From Microcoleus sp. FACHB-831 (lineage in GTDB: Bacteria; Cyanobacteriota; Cyanobacteriia; Cyanobacteriales; FACHB-T130): 64,000 nt of DNA. Location of the stretch: positions 186,001 through 250,000 of the forward strand of contig NZ_JACJON010000067.1 in assembly GCF_014695585.1 (NCBI RefSeq). Reading direction: 5' to 3'. The position numbers and the translations under genes are program-made. Below are positions 20,022 through 29,369 of the stretch, one piece after another (positions within the stretch are counted from its first letter, which is position 1; each line of letters begins with the position of its first letter). The notes under the pieces are model-generated. The model saw only the letters and a program-made list of their open reading frames with translations. It made no database searches and was not told the origin of the DNA.

Positions 20022-20054
20022 AAAAAGCGCCTTGAAGCATTAGCCTCAAGGCGC
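20022..20054 (-). terminator. Rho-independent terminator downstream of trxA
   Basis: A perfect 9-bp stem (20027-20035 with 20046-20054) closes a 10-nt loop. On the minus strand it is followed by five Us (the A-run 20022-20026). It lies about 200 nt after the trxA stop, so the trxA mRNA would have a long 3' UTR. Confidence 0.8.
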
Positions 20055-20256
20055 CGATTGTAGCGGGGGAATACCAGGGGGAACACCCGGCCATGTTAAT
20101 TGGGCTAGTAAGTCTCGCGCCAGCATACTTCCCTTATTACGGGTTGTTTGGGTAGATGCCAGAATTGAGCGACCAACTTAAGAGTTGACCGTCCAGTAAG
20201 GCTTGTGGCCTGTAGCGTTGCCAAAGCCATCAGGTTTATTGAAACTGGAGCGAGTG
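20055..20256 (-). other. Long trxA 3' region before the terminator
   Basis: About 200 nt lie between the trxA stop and its terminator. In the frame shifted by one from trxA the minus strand reads [20 protein letters not shown] then YWTVNS and a stop, with no start codon. This is protein-like but could be chance or a gene remnant. A 3'UTR-derived small RNA is another possibility. I cannot decide from the sequence. Confidence 0.3.
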
Positions 20257-20589
20257 TTAGGCGGGATCGATATATTTTTCTAAAGTATTAGCCAATGTGG
20301 TTTTGGGAACTGCACCCACAACCATATCAACTCGCTGACCGCCTTTGAAAATCATCAGAGTGGGGATACTGCGAATACCGTATTGGCTAGCAACGTTGGG
20401 GTTTTCATCGGTGTTTAGCTTTACGACTTTCACCTGACCGTCGTACTGCTGGGCGATTTCATCAACTACAGGAGCAACCATACGGCAAGGACCGCACCAG
20501 GGTGCCCAAAAATCTACTAAAACTGGAATTTCACTCTCAAGCACATCTTGCTTAAACGAGGCGTCTGTAACTGGTGCTGCTGCTGACAT
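20257..20589 (-). CDS. trxA: Thioredoxin
   Basis: 110 aa, the normal length. The redox site WAPWCGPC places Cys32 and Cys35 after the conserved FWA, and the cis-Pro lies in [10 protein letters not shown]. It is an m-type-like bacterial thioredoxin that reduces disulfides in target enzymes with electrons from ferredoxin- or NADPH-thioredoxin reductase in the cytosol. The start ATG opens [12 protein letters not shown]. The gene is on the minus strand after guaB3, but a terminator between them (20737-20772) argues for separate transcripts. Its own terminator is at 20022-20054. Confidence 0.97.
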   Translation of the reverse strand: MSAAAPVTDASFKQDVLESEIPVLVDFWAPWCGPCRMVAPVVDEIAQQYDGQVKVVKLNTDENPNVASQYGIRSIPTLMIFKGGQRVDMVVGAVPKTTLANTLEKYIDPA

Positions 20590-20736
20590 TGCCTGGAAAT
20601 CCTTGCGTAACTGTATCTATGTTTCTAGCAAATTCTACCACAGCGAAAACCGACGTTTTCTATAGAAAATATATACATTTAGACATAACTTCTACTATTG
20701 GCAGCTTTTTATCGCGGTGCATAGCTATTTTCAGGC

Positions 20737-20772
20737 AAAAAAAAAGGAACCGCCCGAACTCTGTCCGGGCGG
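20737..20772 (-). terminator. Rho-independent terminator downstream of guaB3
   Basis: The stem CCGCCCG/CGGGCGG (20750-20756 with 20766-20772) has a 9-nt loop. On the minus strand it is followed by a run of nine Us (A-run 20737-20745). It sits about 130 nt after the guaB3 stop. Confidence 0.85.
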
Positions 20773-20901
20773 AGTGTGGTGTGAGGAGTGAACGGAAACA
20801 TGCGTCTCCGCTTTCTTTATTGTAAGCGACAGGTTGAGATTTTCCAGCCTTCACTAAAGGGAGTCCGGAAAATTTTAATATTTGCAATTACGGCCGTGAG
20901 T

Positions 20902-22065
20902 TTATTTACCCATGCCCAATTGCTGTGCTTTTTGGTAAACCTTGCCTTCGGTAAGCAAGGAGGGGGCGATCGCTACTTCTACTTGCTGCATCTCCTTTAT
21001 ATCCTTGGCCCCCAGAGTCCCCATACTGGTTTTCAAGGCTCCCAGCAAATTATGAGTACCATCGTCGAGTACTGCTGGGCCTCGGAGAATTTGTTCTAGT
21101 GTACCAGTAGTACCGACACGAATGCGAGTACCACGCGGCAAAACTGGGCTGGGCGTTGCCATTCCCCAATGATATCCCCGTCCTGGTGCTTCCTTAGCTC
21201 TGGCAAACGGAGAGCCAATCATCACACCGTCAGCACCGCAGGCTATAGACTTGCAGATATCGCCACCAGTGATTAAACCGCCATCGGCGATGACTGGGAC
21301 GTAGTTGCCAGTCTCCTGATAATAGTCATCTCTAGCCGCAGCGCAGTCAGCAACTGCTGTTGCTTGAGGTATCCCTACACCCAATACACCCCTCGAAGTA
21401 CAAGCTGCGCCAGGGCCAATTCCCACCAATATCGCTGCTGCGCCTGCCTTCATTAAACTTAGAGTTACTTCGTAGGTGACGCAGTTGCCTAAGATAACTG
21501 GGATGGGCATTTCCTGGCAGAATTGCGCCAAATCCAGCGGCGTTATCGAACTGGGTGACAAATAAGCGGTGGAGACGACGGTAGCTTGGACAAAAAATAA
21601 GTCAGCACCAGCTTTAGCGACAAACTCTCCGTACTTAGTTGCGCCAGCAGGGGTAGCGCTTACTGCGGCAATACCGCCTTGACTTTTAATTTCGTGAATC
21701 CGCTTTTCGATTAGTTCTGGCTTGATTGGTTCTGCATAGAGTTCCTGCATCAGCCCGACAAACTCAGTTGTACCGACGCTGGCGATGCGATCTAAAATCG
21801 GCTCTGGGTTCTCATAGCGAGTTTGGATGCCCTCTAAGTTGAGTACGCCCAATGCTCCGAGTTGAGATAGGAGGACTGCCATGCGTACATCTACCACGCC
21901 ATCCATGGCGCTGGCAATAATGGGGATTTCCCGCTCAATCCCGCCGATGCGCCACCGAGTATCTGCCAAACTAGGGTCTAGCGTCCTAGTCCCTGGTACT
22001 AGGGCTATTTCATCAATACCGTAAGCTCTGCGAGCTGTCTTACCCCGCCCAATTTGAATGTCCAC
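20902..22065 (-). CDS. guaB3: IMP dehydrogenase-family protein GuaB3
   Basis: 387 aa with a GTG start. It is a single TIM-barrel IMPDH/GMPR domain without the CBS pair of classical GuaB. The catalytic-loop cysteine is Cys222 in GPGAACTSR. The phosphate-binding segment reads VIADGGLITGGDICKSIACG, and the flap region holds PSPVLPRGTRIRVGTTGT. This architecture and length match the cyanobacterial GuaB3 paralogue, which has IMPDH activity and differs structurally from the octameric CBS-containing enzyme. It would convert IMP to XMP with NAD+ in guanine nucleotide synthesis. It is monocistronic, with a clear terminator downstream. Confidence 0.9.
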   Translation of the reverse strand: MDIQIGRGKTARRAYGIDEIALVPGTRTLDPSLADTRWRIGGIEREIPIIASAMDGVVDVRMAVLLSQLGALGVLNLEGIQTRYENPEPILDRIASVGTTEFVGLMQELYAEPIKPELIEKRIHEIKSQGGIAAVSATPAGATKYGEFVAKAGADLFFVQATVVSTAYLSPSSITPLDLAQFCQEMPIPVILGNCVTYEVTLSLMKAGAAAILVGIGPGAACTSRGVLGVGIPQATAVADCAAARDDYYQETGNYVPVIADGGLITGGDICKSIACGADGVMIGSPFARAKEAPGRGYHWGMATPSPVLPRGTRIRVGTTGTLEQILRGPAVLDDGTHNLLGALKTSMGTLGAKDIKEMQQVEVAIAPSLLTEGKVYQKAQQLGMGK

Positions 22066-23293
22066 GCTCTTCTACCCGTTCCCAAGATTATTTAAGCTAG
22101 AGTATCAAATTTGCAGCGAAAATGTGTCTGGGTAAGAAAGTATATTGCAATGTTGTTAGGTGTAGCGGCGGTTGCTACGGGCTAGGGAGTAAAAGCGCGA
22201 TCGCCCCTACCCAAGTGGCTAATCTGGTAATGCTAGCCTGAATATAAAGTAAGAAATTCAGTTACGCGCACTTATCAAAAACATATTTACTTTCTTGGGC
22301 ACTTGCAACTTTAATTCTATGACTAACTCAACGAGTATTCAACTTGCTAAACGACTCAATACTGCCTTTCCACAATGACAACCCGCGACAGGGGACGATT
22401 ATTTGAGATGAATAATATATTTTACATTTTTTATAATATGTAATTGCGCGATCGCGCTTCCTTAGCTCAATTTATTAAAACTATAAAAATCTAGACAAAA
22501 ACTGTAATTAAGGTTGTCGATCGCTGTTTAGGCGTGTTTGGTGAAATTTTGTAACCAATGCACTGGCAACTGACTATCAGAGCGCGATCGCCATATAGGT
22601 TTTTATTGAGAATCTCAATAACTATAAATTTTATTCCTTACCTGCTGGAGTGATAACGTCAATTTGACCAATTTTGCCCCAATAGTGGAGAAAATTAGGG
22701 CGAAACTCACACATTCGATTGTCCACTGAAGCGATCGCTACTTGCATCTTTGCCAAAAGATGCGACAATCTTCCCAACAGTTTTAGCAATTCCACTACCA
22801 CTAGATAGGCTTATAGCTAGCTATACTGCATACCCTCAACCCCAATAAAACGCTCTCAGGGATACTCTCTACCCAAATTTCGAGAATCCAGCCAATGAAG
22901 CAACGAAACTAAAATGTATTGCCCTTAACAAACTCAGGTGCCTTGTAGCAGTACTAACCAATCCTAGTATTTCTAACCCACCTTTATAACCGTCTGTATT
23001 CGCATCTACATCTACATCTGCATCTCTCTTAAAGAAGTAACGGTCGATACACACAACAGAACTCCCATGCGAATAAACAGCCAATGTGGGAAATTGGTTG
23101 GTATTAGATAGTATGGATGTTTTGGATGCGATCGCAACAAGTGGCTTGGCTGCCAACATAGCTGGGCTTCCACGCTTATTCAAGGAAAAAGAAAAATTTT
23201 TTAATTAGTTTAAGCAACTTGATGGAAGCGCGACAGCCTTAAGAGGGATAGCTTGAAATAATCGAACTGTCAAATCATCTCGGTGCATCTACT
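22066..23293. other. Gene-poor region of about 1.2 kb
   Basis: The region is AT-rich and holds several HIP1 sites and no confident gene. Candidates are a 56-codon minus-strand frame at 22631-22801 (listed separately) and a 104-codon minus-strand frame at 22869-23183 of poor quality. A CATCTACATCTACATCTGCATC-like hexamer run sits near 23003-23026. I see no structured RNA or insertion-sequence ends. The region may be eroded coding DNA plus the guaB3 promoter. Confidence 0.4.
22631..22801 (-). CDS. Possible small protein or gene remnant, 56 codons
   Basis: From a GTG at 22801 (alternative GTG at 22795) the minus strand encodes a 56-residue product. It opens with a leucine-rich amphipathic segment (VELLKLLGRLSHLLAK) and ends FLHYWGKIGQIDVITPAGKE. 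An in-frame stop lies just upstream. The composition is protein-like and one HIP1 site falls inside, but I recognise no family and see no ribosome binding site. It may be the tail of a decayed gene. Confidence 0.25.
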   Translation of the reverse strand: MVVELLKLLGRLSHLLAKMQVAIASVDNRMCEFRPNFLHYWGKIGQIDVITPAGKE

Positions 23294-23476
23294 ATGTCTA
23301 CAACTACTGTCAATCACGCCATACCCCTGATGCCTTTGAGCCAGGAGGACTGGAAGGCTTTAGATGACGTATTCCAGAATTTGGACGCCACTCAACTAGA
23401 ACAGCCAGAAATTGTTTGGGAGTCCGAAGCAATGTCTTTCTTGGGGTCTTGGGAAGAAATTGGTTCTCCAGCCTAG
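23294..23476 (+). CDS. Small acidic hypothetical protein, 60 aa
   Basis: The 60-residue product has a Trp/Asp/Glu-rich sequence (LSQEDWKALDDVFQNLD, EIVWESEAMSFLGSWEEI) and no membrane segment. The strongly acidic character and lack of rare residues make it look genuine, but I recognise no family. It lies 317 bp before mutS2 and is not obviously co-transcribed with it. Confidence 0.55.
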   Translation: MSTTTVNHAIPLMPLSQEDWKALDDVFQNLDATQLEQPEIVWESEAMSFLGSWEEIGSPA

Positions 23477-23793
23477 CCTGTTTCGCGAGGGGGGATCGCA
23501 GGATGGATAATTGATGAACGAGCAGTTAATTAAATTTAATAATTCTATCGGTCACAATTCATAAGTTTTATCAATTATCCATAACCCATTCTCCCCGATA
23601 GAGGTAGGGCAATCCCCCCGCACTCCAAGTAATCAAAGCTTAAAATTAATATAGATTCAGATTTTGCACTATTCGATATTGGGACGGGCATTGCGTTTCA
23701 TACCACTTATATAACAGGCTCATAGTCTGCCCTTAGAAGGATGCAATATCTGAAACTAAAGGTACTTAACGTTCCCCAATTAGCTTTTAGGCT

Positions 23794-26316
23794 TTGATAC
23801 AATCTGAGACTCTAGAACTACTAGAATGGCCGCGTCTGTGCCAGCACCTAGCTACTTTTGCCGCTACTAAACTGGGGGCGATCGCTGCTCGTCATCTGCA
23901 AATTCCAACGACTCAAGCTGAATCGGGCAATCTTTTAGCCCAAACTCAAGAAGTCTATAACCTGGAAAGCAGACAGCCCAACGCTTTGACCTTTGAAGGC
24001 ATTGGCGACATAGGAGATTCCCTAGAAAGAGCAGAACTGGGGGGGATGTTGTCTGGGGAAGAACTATTGGCGATCGCCACTACTCTTTCCGGCGTCAGGC
24101 GTCTGCGTCGCATAATTGACGACCAGACGGATATGCCAGTATTAACGGCATTAGTTGCCGAAGTGCGGACTTACCCAGAACTGGAACAAGAAATTCACCG
24201 CTGCATAGACGAACGGGGCGATGTCGCAGATAGGGCTAGTGTCAAACTTGCCGAAATTCGCATCGAACTGCGGCGGTTGCGAGACAGAATTTACAGCGTA
24301 TTGCAAGGAATTTTGCAACGAAAAGCGAATGCAGTTGGGCAACAGGTAATTACCCAACGTGGCGATCGCTTCGTGATTCCTGTCAAAGCACCCCAGAAAG
24401 ACGCGATTCCCGGTATAGTCCACGACACTTCTGCTAGCGGCGCGACACTATATATAGAACCGCAGGCGATCGTCCAGTTAGGCAATCAACTGCGGCAAGA
24501 ACAGCGGCGAGAGCAAGCAGAAGTTGAAGCGATTCTGAGTGCTTTGACTATGCAAGTGGCAGCAGTTAAACCCGACTTAGAGCAGGTGTTAGCAGTTGCT
24601 ACTACTTTGGATTTAGCAACAGCTAGGGCACGTTACAGCTATTGGTTAGAAGCTAATCCACCTAGATTTATTAATAGAAACGACAGGCAACAGGAAGAGT
24701 TCACAGATTCCAAAATCGCACAAACCATCACCCTGCGCCAACTGCGCCATCCTTTGCTAGTTTGGCAGCAAAAGCACGAACAAGGCACGGCGGTGGTTCC
24801 GGTAGATTTGCTAATTCAGCCGCAAATTCGGGTTGTAACCATTACGGGGCCGAATACAGGTGGAAAAACTGTCACGCTGAAGACGCTGGGATTAGCAGCG
24901 CTGATGGCGAAGGTGGGATTATTTGTAGCGGCGCGGGAGCCAGTGGAACTGCCTTGGTTCGACTTGGTGCTGGCGGATATTGGCGATGAACAGTCGCTAG
25001 AGCAGAGTTTATCTACTTTTTCTGGTCACATTCGTCGCATAAGTCGCGTTTTGGATGCGATTAAAACTGATGAGTCTGGCGAGTTGGAAGTGGAGAATAA
25101 TGATGAAAATCCACAATCCTCGGAAACTAACGATCGACCATCAAATCCAAAATCCAAAATCCAAAATCTAAAATCGTCTTTAGTTTTGCTCGATGAAGTG
25201 GGAGCAGGAACCGATCCTGCGGAGGGGAGTGCGTTAGCGATCGCTCTTTTGCATTATCTGGCTGACAATGCGACGCTGAGTATTGCCACCACGCACTTTG
25301 GCGAACTCAAGGCGCTGAAATATGAAGACGAGCGATTTGAAAATGCATCGGTAGAATTTGATGATGTAAGTCTTTCGCCTACTTATCGCCTGCTGTGGGG
25401 AATTCCAGGGCGTTCTAACGCCCTAGCGATCGCCAGAAGGCTGGGACTTAAGCCAGAAATTGTCGAAGAGGCTAAAACCCATGTAGGTGAAGCATCTGAG
25501 GACGTAAACCAGGTGATTGCTGGGTTGGAAGCGCAGCGGCGGCGTCAGGAAACCAAGGCGCAAGAAGCTGCCAAGTTGTTACAACAGGCAGAACAACTGC
25601 ATCAACAGGTTTCGCGCAAAGCAAATGCATTGCAGGAACGGGAACGGGAATTAAAGCTTTCCCAAGAACGGGCAGTGCAGGATGCGATCGCGCAGGCAAA
25701 GGGTGAAATCGCCAGTGTAATTCGCCGCTTGCAGCAAGGAACGGCAACGGCTGGCGATGCTCAAAGTGCAACTAATGCCCTTAATGAAATTGCACAGCGA
25801 AATTTGCCGTCGAGACAGCAACCCGCAAAACCGAAACCTGCCTTTAAACCAAAAGAGGGCGATCGCGTCCGCCTGCCTAATTTCGGACAAACAGCCGAAG
25901 TGTTGAGCGTTTCTGAAGCGGATGGGCAATTGACTGTGAGATTTGGGTTGATGAAAATGACCCTACCGCTGACGGATATTGAGTCCCTCGACGGGCAGAA
26001 AGTTGAACAGCCAGCTAAAGCAAAGCCTGCACCACCGCCAGCAGCAGTAGTCCAGCAGCAACCAGCACCAGTAGTTCGGACTAGCAAAAATACGCTTGAT
26101 ATTCGCGGCAGCCGGGTAGCTGATGCGGAGATGGAGTTAGATCGCACAATAGGGAAAATGTCAGGAGAGCCGTTGTGGATTATTCACGGCAAGGGTACGG
26201 GACAGTTGCGGCGCGGAGTACATTCCTTTTTAGAGCAGCATCCTCAAGTTGAGCGTTTTGATTTAGCTGAGTCGGCTGATGGTGGCGCTGGGGTGACAGT
26301 TGTTTATATTAAATAG
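23794..26316 (+). CDS. mutS2: Endonuclease MutS2
   Basis: 840 aa from a TTG start (opening MIQSETLELLEW, the usual MutS2 start). The order is MutS core/lever helices, then the ABC-type ATPase with Walker A TGPNTGGKT (about residues 352-360) and Walker B LVLLDEVGAGTDP (from about 463), then a long coiled coil (about 570-640), a KOW-like segment, and a C-terminal Smr nuclease domain with LDIRG and HGKGTG motifs (about 767-840). MutS2 acts in recombination control and in rescue of collided ribosomes in other bacteria. Just before Walker B, about 40 extra residues include SNPKSKIQNLKSS, encoded by a heptamer repeat at 25144-25175. A strong terminator follows at 26337. Confidence 0.95.
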   Translation: MIQSETLELLEWPRLCQHLATFAATKLGAIAARHLQIPTTQAESGNLLAQTQEVYNLESRQPNALTFEGIGDIGDSLERAELGGMLSGEELLAIATTLSGVRRLRRIIDDQTDMPVLTALVAEVRTYPELEQEIHRCIDERGDVADRASVKLAEIRIELRRLRDRIYSVLQGILQRKANAVGQQVITQRGDRFVIPVKAPQKDAIPGIVHDTSASGATLYIEPQAIVQLGNQLRQEQRREQAEVEAILSALTMQVAAVKPDLEQVLAVATTLDLATARARYSYWLEANPPRFINRNDRQQEEFTDSKIAQTITLRQLRHPLLVWQQKHEQGTAVVPVDLLIQPQIRVVTITGPNTGGKTVTLKTLGLAALMAKVGLFVAAREPVELPWFDLVLADIGDEQSLEQSLSTFSGHIRRISRVLDAIKTDESGELEVENNDENPQSSETNDRPSNPKSKIQNLKSSLVLLDEVGAGTDPAEGSALAIALLHYLADNATLSIATTHFGELKALKYEDERFENASVEFDDVSLSPTYRLLWGIPGRSNALAIARRLGLKPEIVEEAKTHVGEASEDVNQVIAGLEAQRRRQETKAQEAAKLLQQAEQLHQQVSRKANALQERERELKLSQERAVQDAIAQAKGEIASVIRRLQQGTATAGDAQSATNALNEIAQRNLPSRQQPAKPKPAFKPKEGDRVRLPNFGQTAEVLSVSEADGQLTVRFGLMKMTLPLTDIESLDGQKVEQPAKAKPAPPPAAVVQQQPAPVVRTSKNTLDIRGSRVADAEMELDRTIGKMSGEPLWIIHGKGTGQLRRGVHSFLEQHPQVERFDLAESADGGAGVTVVYIK
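25144..25175. repeat. Heptamer STRR array inside the mutS2 coding sequence
   Basis: About four copies of the heptamer AATCCAA / AATCTAA are translated in frame as a Lys/Asn/Ser/Gln-rich stretch directly before the MutS2 Walker B strand. The same repeat family lies between other genes in this window. Confidence 0.8.
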
Positions 26317-26336
26317 CCATTAAACCCCGCGCACAA

Positions 26337-26365
26337 AATGTCCACAAATGTGGACATTTTTTTTT
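26337..26365 (+). terminator. Rho-independent terminator of mutS2
   Basis: A perfect 10-bp stem (AATGTCCACA with TGTGGACATT, 26337-26346 and 26349-26358) has a 2-nt loop and is followed by a T-run ending at 26365. It lies about 20 nt after the mutS2 stop. Confidence 0.85.
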
Positions 26366-26386
26366 CTCTGTACGGTTCGCTAGGAA

Positions 26387-26413
26387 AAAATGTGCGCCAA
26401 TGGCGCACATTTT
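26387..26413. repeat. Second palindromic hairpin after mutS2
   Basis: A 13-bp perfect inverted repeat (26387-26399 with 26401-26413, arm AAAATGTGCGCCA) is separated by one base. It has A/T runs on both sides, so it could terminate transcription in either direction. It lies just after the main mutS2 terminator. Confidence 0.7.
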
Positions 26414-26591
26414 GCCTGCGCTCTTGGGAAAATAACCGATCTAGACTAATAACGTGAATCCCAGAGCGATCGCGTTAATTGCCAAATGCCAAACTAGACT
26501 AGGAAAAGAAACTTTGGCAAAACCGAGGTAGTCTGGTTTCAAGACTTGTAACGGTGAAGTTCCAATTAGTGTCGTCACCTACTCTGAATAT

Positions 26592-27179
26592 ATGACCTCG
26601 ACTGTAAAGATGCCCTCGCCAACTCCCCAGTGGTCAGATTTGCCCCTTACTTCCGCGCCCGACTTGGTACAGTGGGACAACATCAAAGCCCAACTGGATT
26701 TAGTATTGTTGGCAATAGAAGCATTAGCAGGTATAGGTTCTGAGGCGATGCTCCAGGCAGCAGCCGAACTGAATCTAGAGTCAACCATCGCAGATAGGGT
26801 GGCCTTGTGGCGGCTGAGACAGTCAAACCCAATGAGGAAGAGTTCCGGCGGTAGGAAAAAGCTGGATGTGGAAGAAGCGCGATCGCTGGTTCTCATTGTC
26901 TGCCACTTAGCTAAACAGCACCAAGAGCTAATTCGTCGTGCTGTTGCCCTACTAGAACAACTAGCAGAGCAAAACAAGGAACCGCACCGCACAGCTTTAC
27001 TAGGAGATTATCTCGATGCCTTCAGCAACACTTACTCCGATCGCATGGAGGAGGTGGAAGATGTATCGCCCGAACAGTTGAATGGGTTGGCACTTAAACT
27101 GCTGATCGATCTGTTATTTTACAGCGGCCCAAATGGCCATCGGCGTTTTTGGTTAGCACTCCTCGACCGCGCCCGATAG
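26592..27179 (+). CDS. DUF3038 domain-containing protein
   Basis: 195 aa, predicted all-helical and soluble. It matches my knowledge of the cyanobacterial DUF3038 family (DLVLLAIEALAGIGSEAML, VCHLAKQHQELIRRAV, LLIDLLFYSGPNGHRRFWLALLD). The function is unknown. The next gene downstream (129 bp, with a small hairpin between) is a DUF4335 protein, its usual partner in cyanobacteria, so the two probably work together. No catalytic motif is visible. Confidence 0.8.
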   Translation: MTSTVKMPSPTPQWSDLPLTSAPDLVQWDNIKAQLDLVLLAIEALAGIGSEAMLQAAAELNLESTIADRVALWRLRQSNPMRKSSGGRKKLDVEEARSLVLIVCHLAKQHQELIRRAVALLEQLAEQNKEPHRTALLGDYLDAFSNTYSDRMEEVEDVSPEQLNGLALKLLIDLLFYSGPNGHRRFWLALLDRAR

Positions 27180-27192
27180 AAAGGCAAAAGCA

Positions 27193-27213
27193 TTCCCAGG
27201 CTGTGCCTGGGAA
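27193..27213. repeat. Small palindromic repeat between DUF3038 and DUF4335 genes
   Basis: A 9-bp perfect stem (TTCCCAGGC with GCCTGGGAA) closes a 3-nt loop. This CCCAGG/CCTGGG palindrome is a common dispersed repeat in cyanobacterial genomes. It has no U-run, so it is not a classical terminator. Confidence 0.7.
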
Positions 27214-27308
27214 CGAGGGCAAAAGCAAGAAGTAGAAAAGAAAAAATTATTATTATTTCTTTTTTTGCTTTCCCAGCCCAGCCAGTAGTCCCTAACCCCT
27301 GTTTTAAA

Positions 27309-29369
27309 ATGGTTTTGCGAAGATACACCCCACCCACTTGCACGCTGGAAATTCAGGCGAAAGACTCGCCCCTGTCTCGATGGGCGAGGAGACCAGTATT
27401 CAAGCAGTTGCGCTTTGAGCTTCGCTTCGACGATCCAAGGCAACCAGAAGAACAACGGATTTCAATTTTTGGCGATCGCGCTGACTTAGAAGCTTTGCAC
27501 GAAGCCGTTACTACCTACGTGCAGGACTTCCTCGAACAGTCCCCTGCCCAAATGCCGCTGGGCAGCGCTGCCAAGCTTGTTGGCAGTATACGTTCTCATA
27601 GTGACGCGGATGGCAACGGGGCAAGGGAATCGCTTGGACAAGAAGATACAGCGATCGCGGCAAAGCAGCCTTACAACGAGGCAATGGAACCAGCCGAGGA
27701 ATTGCCCCAAGAGGAAAAAATTATTTCAATTCCCGATCGCGACAACGTGCGAGATATGTCTGCGTACCGCAATGGGCAAGAAAATTCCAACTCGGAGCGA
27801 TCGCCACATACAGCATCATCAAACGGCAATTTAGAACTTTCAGGGCGACACGCTTCTAAGCCCCAACTCCTCATCCCTTATCTGCAACCACGCGGTTTGC
27901 TAGGGCACGATCTGTTCCTGGGAAGGCTAGCGACGCCAGAATCAGGGCCAGTAGTTCCCCTGAGCGTGCTGCAATTATTTGACCTAGCGACAGCTTTAGA
28001 TGAATACGCTGCTGAATTGCTAGCGTTACCTGCTCTGGGCACCGCAGGGCGTCAACCTTTCCCTGCTTGGACTAATGTGGCGGCGATGCTTGTGTTGGGA
28101 GTCGGCGTGACCACAGGGGCGATCGCGCTGCTTAATAAGCCTAAACCAAGTACCCAAACTGTGGTACTGGTACCCAGCCCTGCCACTTCGCCGACAGTTG
28201 TCGCCCAAGCAACACCAACAGAAACGCCACCCCCACTAATACTAGGGCTGCCAACACCACCGCTGCCGACTGGTTCGCCACTACCGACGACAGCAGTACC
28301 GACGCCGTTGCCGTTCCCCCCAAAATTACAGCCACCGTCTCCTGTAGCCGCCCCAAATATTGCGAGTCCGCCGCCGTCTTTGAATATACCTGGTGGTGGC
28401 TCGGCTCAACAGCCTGCGCCTTCGGGGTCGGAGTCTTTGAAAATACCTGGAACAGCCCCACGCTCTTCTGGTTCCAGTTCGCAGCAGGTATTGATACCTA
28501 ACAACGATAATCGATCTGCCCGTTCCAATTCGCAACCAACGTTTAAAACTAACAACGATAATGTGCCTCCCCGTTCTAGTTCGCAACGGGTGCTAATACC
28601 TCAATCGGAGCTACCGCGCCGCCCTAGCAGTTCTCAGTCGCCACCTCTACGGCGGATAACTGCCCCACAAGAGTCCAACCTCCCCCGCATCGTCGCACCG
28701 CCAGAGCAAGAGCTACCTCCGATGGAGCCGCCTAATCAGGAAGAGGGCGCTGCGGCACTTGCACCTTTACCCAATCTGGGTGCAGATACATCTGCCCCTG
28801 ACGAAGCTGCATCTGTACCTGCGCCTGCGCCCGCCCCGCTGATTCCACCTTTGCCGCCTGCTCCTCGGATTACTGCGCGGAAGCAGCCTAAAATTACGGC
28901 GATAAAGCCACTGCCGGAAGTAAGCTCTAATCCTGGTGTTGCTATTGTTCCGGATCGGTCTGGAGAGACATTATCGAACGATCAAGCAAATATAAGTGCT
29001 GCTACCAGGGGTACAGTATCAGCTCAGGGCGATCGCGCTGCTAGTAGCGCTGGGGATAATAAGGTGGCAACAGGCTCGTTGCTTGACTCTATCCCCCAGG
29101 TAGCAGAAGCTAGAAGCTTTTTTCAGCAGCGCTGGCAACCCCCCAAAGACCTTACGCAAACTCTGGAGTACAGTTTGCAGCTCAATCCTGATGGCTCTAT
29201 TCAACGCATTAAACCCCTGGGTAAGGCATCTGGAAATTATATAGACCGCACTGGTATGCCTTTATTGGGCGAACCTTTTGTTTCTGCCGTCCAGTCTGGC
29301 GGTTCTCCCACCATCCGCGTGGTTCTCACTCCTGACGGCAAGGTGCAAACCTTTTTACAACCACAGTAG
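27309..29369 (+). CDS. DUF4335 domain-containing membrane-anchored protein
   Basis: 686 aa. The N-terminal 80 residues (YTPPTCTLEIQAKDSPLSRW, FELRFDDPR, FGDRADLEAL) are the DUF4335 domain. A single hydrophobic segment near residues 252-273 (NVAAMLVLGVGVTTGAIALL) is followed by about 300 Pro/Ser/Gln-rich residues of likely disordered periplasmic linker. The last 85 residues (LEYSLQLNPDGSIQRIKPLG, VVLTPDGKVQTFL) form a compact, possibly TonB-C-like domain; that comparison is an inference from the pattern. It probably spans the plasma membrane with DUF3038 as cytosolic partner. Function unknown. Confidence 0.8.
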   Translation: MVLRRYTPPTCTLEIQAKDSPLSRWARRPVFKQLRFELRFDDPRQPEEQRISIFGDRADLEALHEAVTTYVQDFLEQSPAQMPLGSAAKLVGSIRSHSDADGNGARESLGQEDTAIAAKQPYNEAMEPAEELPQEEKIISIPDRDNVRDMSAYRNGQENSNSERSPHTASSNGNLELSGRHASKPQLLIPYLQPRGLLGHDLFLGRLATPESGPVVPLSVLQLFDLATALDEYAAELLALPALGTAGRQPFPAWTNVAAMLVLGVGVTTGAIALLNKPKPSTQTVVLVPSPATSPTVVAQATPTETPPPLILGLPTPPLPTGSPLPTTAVPTPLPFPPKLQPPSPVAAPNIASPPPSLNIPGGGSAQQPAPSGSESLKIPGTAPRSSGSSSQQVLIPNNDNRSARSNSQPTFKTNNDNVPPRSSSQRVLIPQSELPRRPSSSQSPPLRRITAPQESNLPRIVAPPEQELPPMEPPNQEEGAAALAPLPNLGADTSAPDEAASVPAPAPAPLIPPLPPAPRITARKQPKITAIKPLPEVSSNPGVAIVPDRSGETLSNDQANISAATRGTVSAQGDRAASSAGDNKVATGSLLDSIPQVAEARSFFQQRWQPPKDLTQTLEYSLQLNPDGSIQRIKPLGKASGNYIDRTGMPLLGEPFVSAVQSGGSPTIRVVLTPDGKVQTFLQPQ

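Noticed and set aside
22869-23183. 104-codon minus-strand ORF
   Set aside because: Composition is poor, a hexamer repeat encodes part of it (DADVDVDAN), and there is no ribosome binding site or recognisable domain. I could not support it as a gene.
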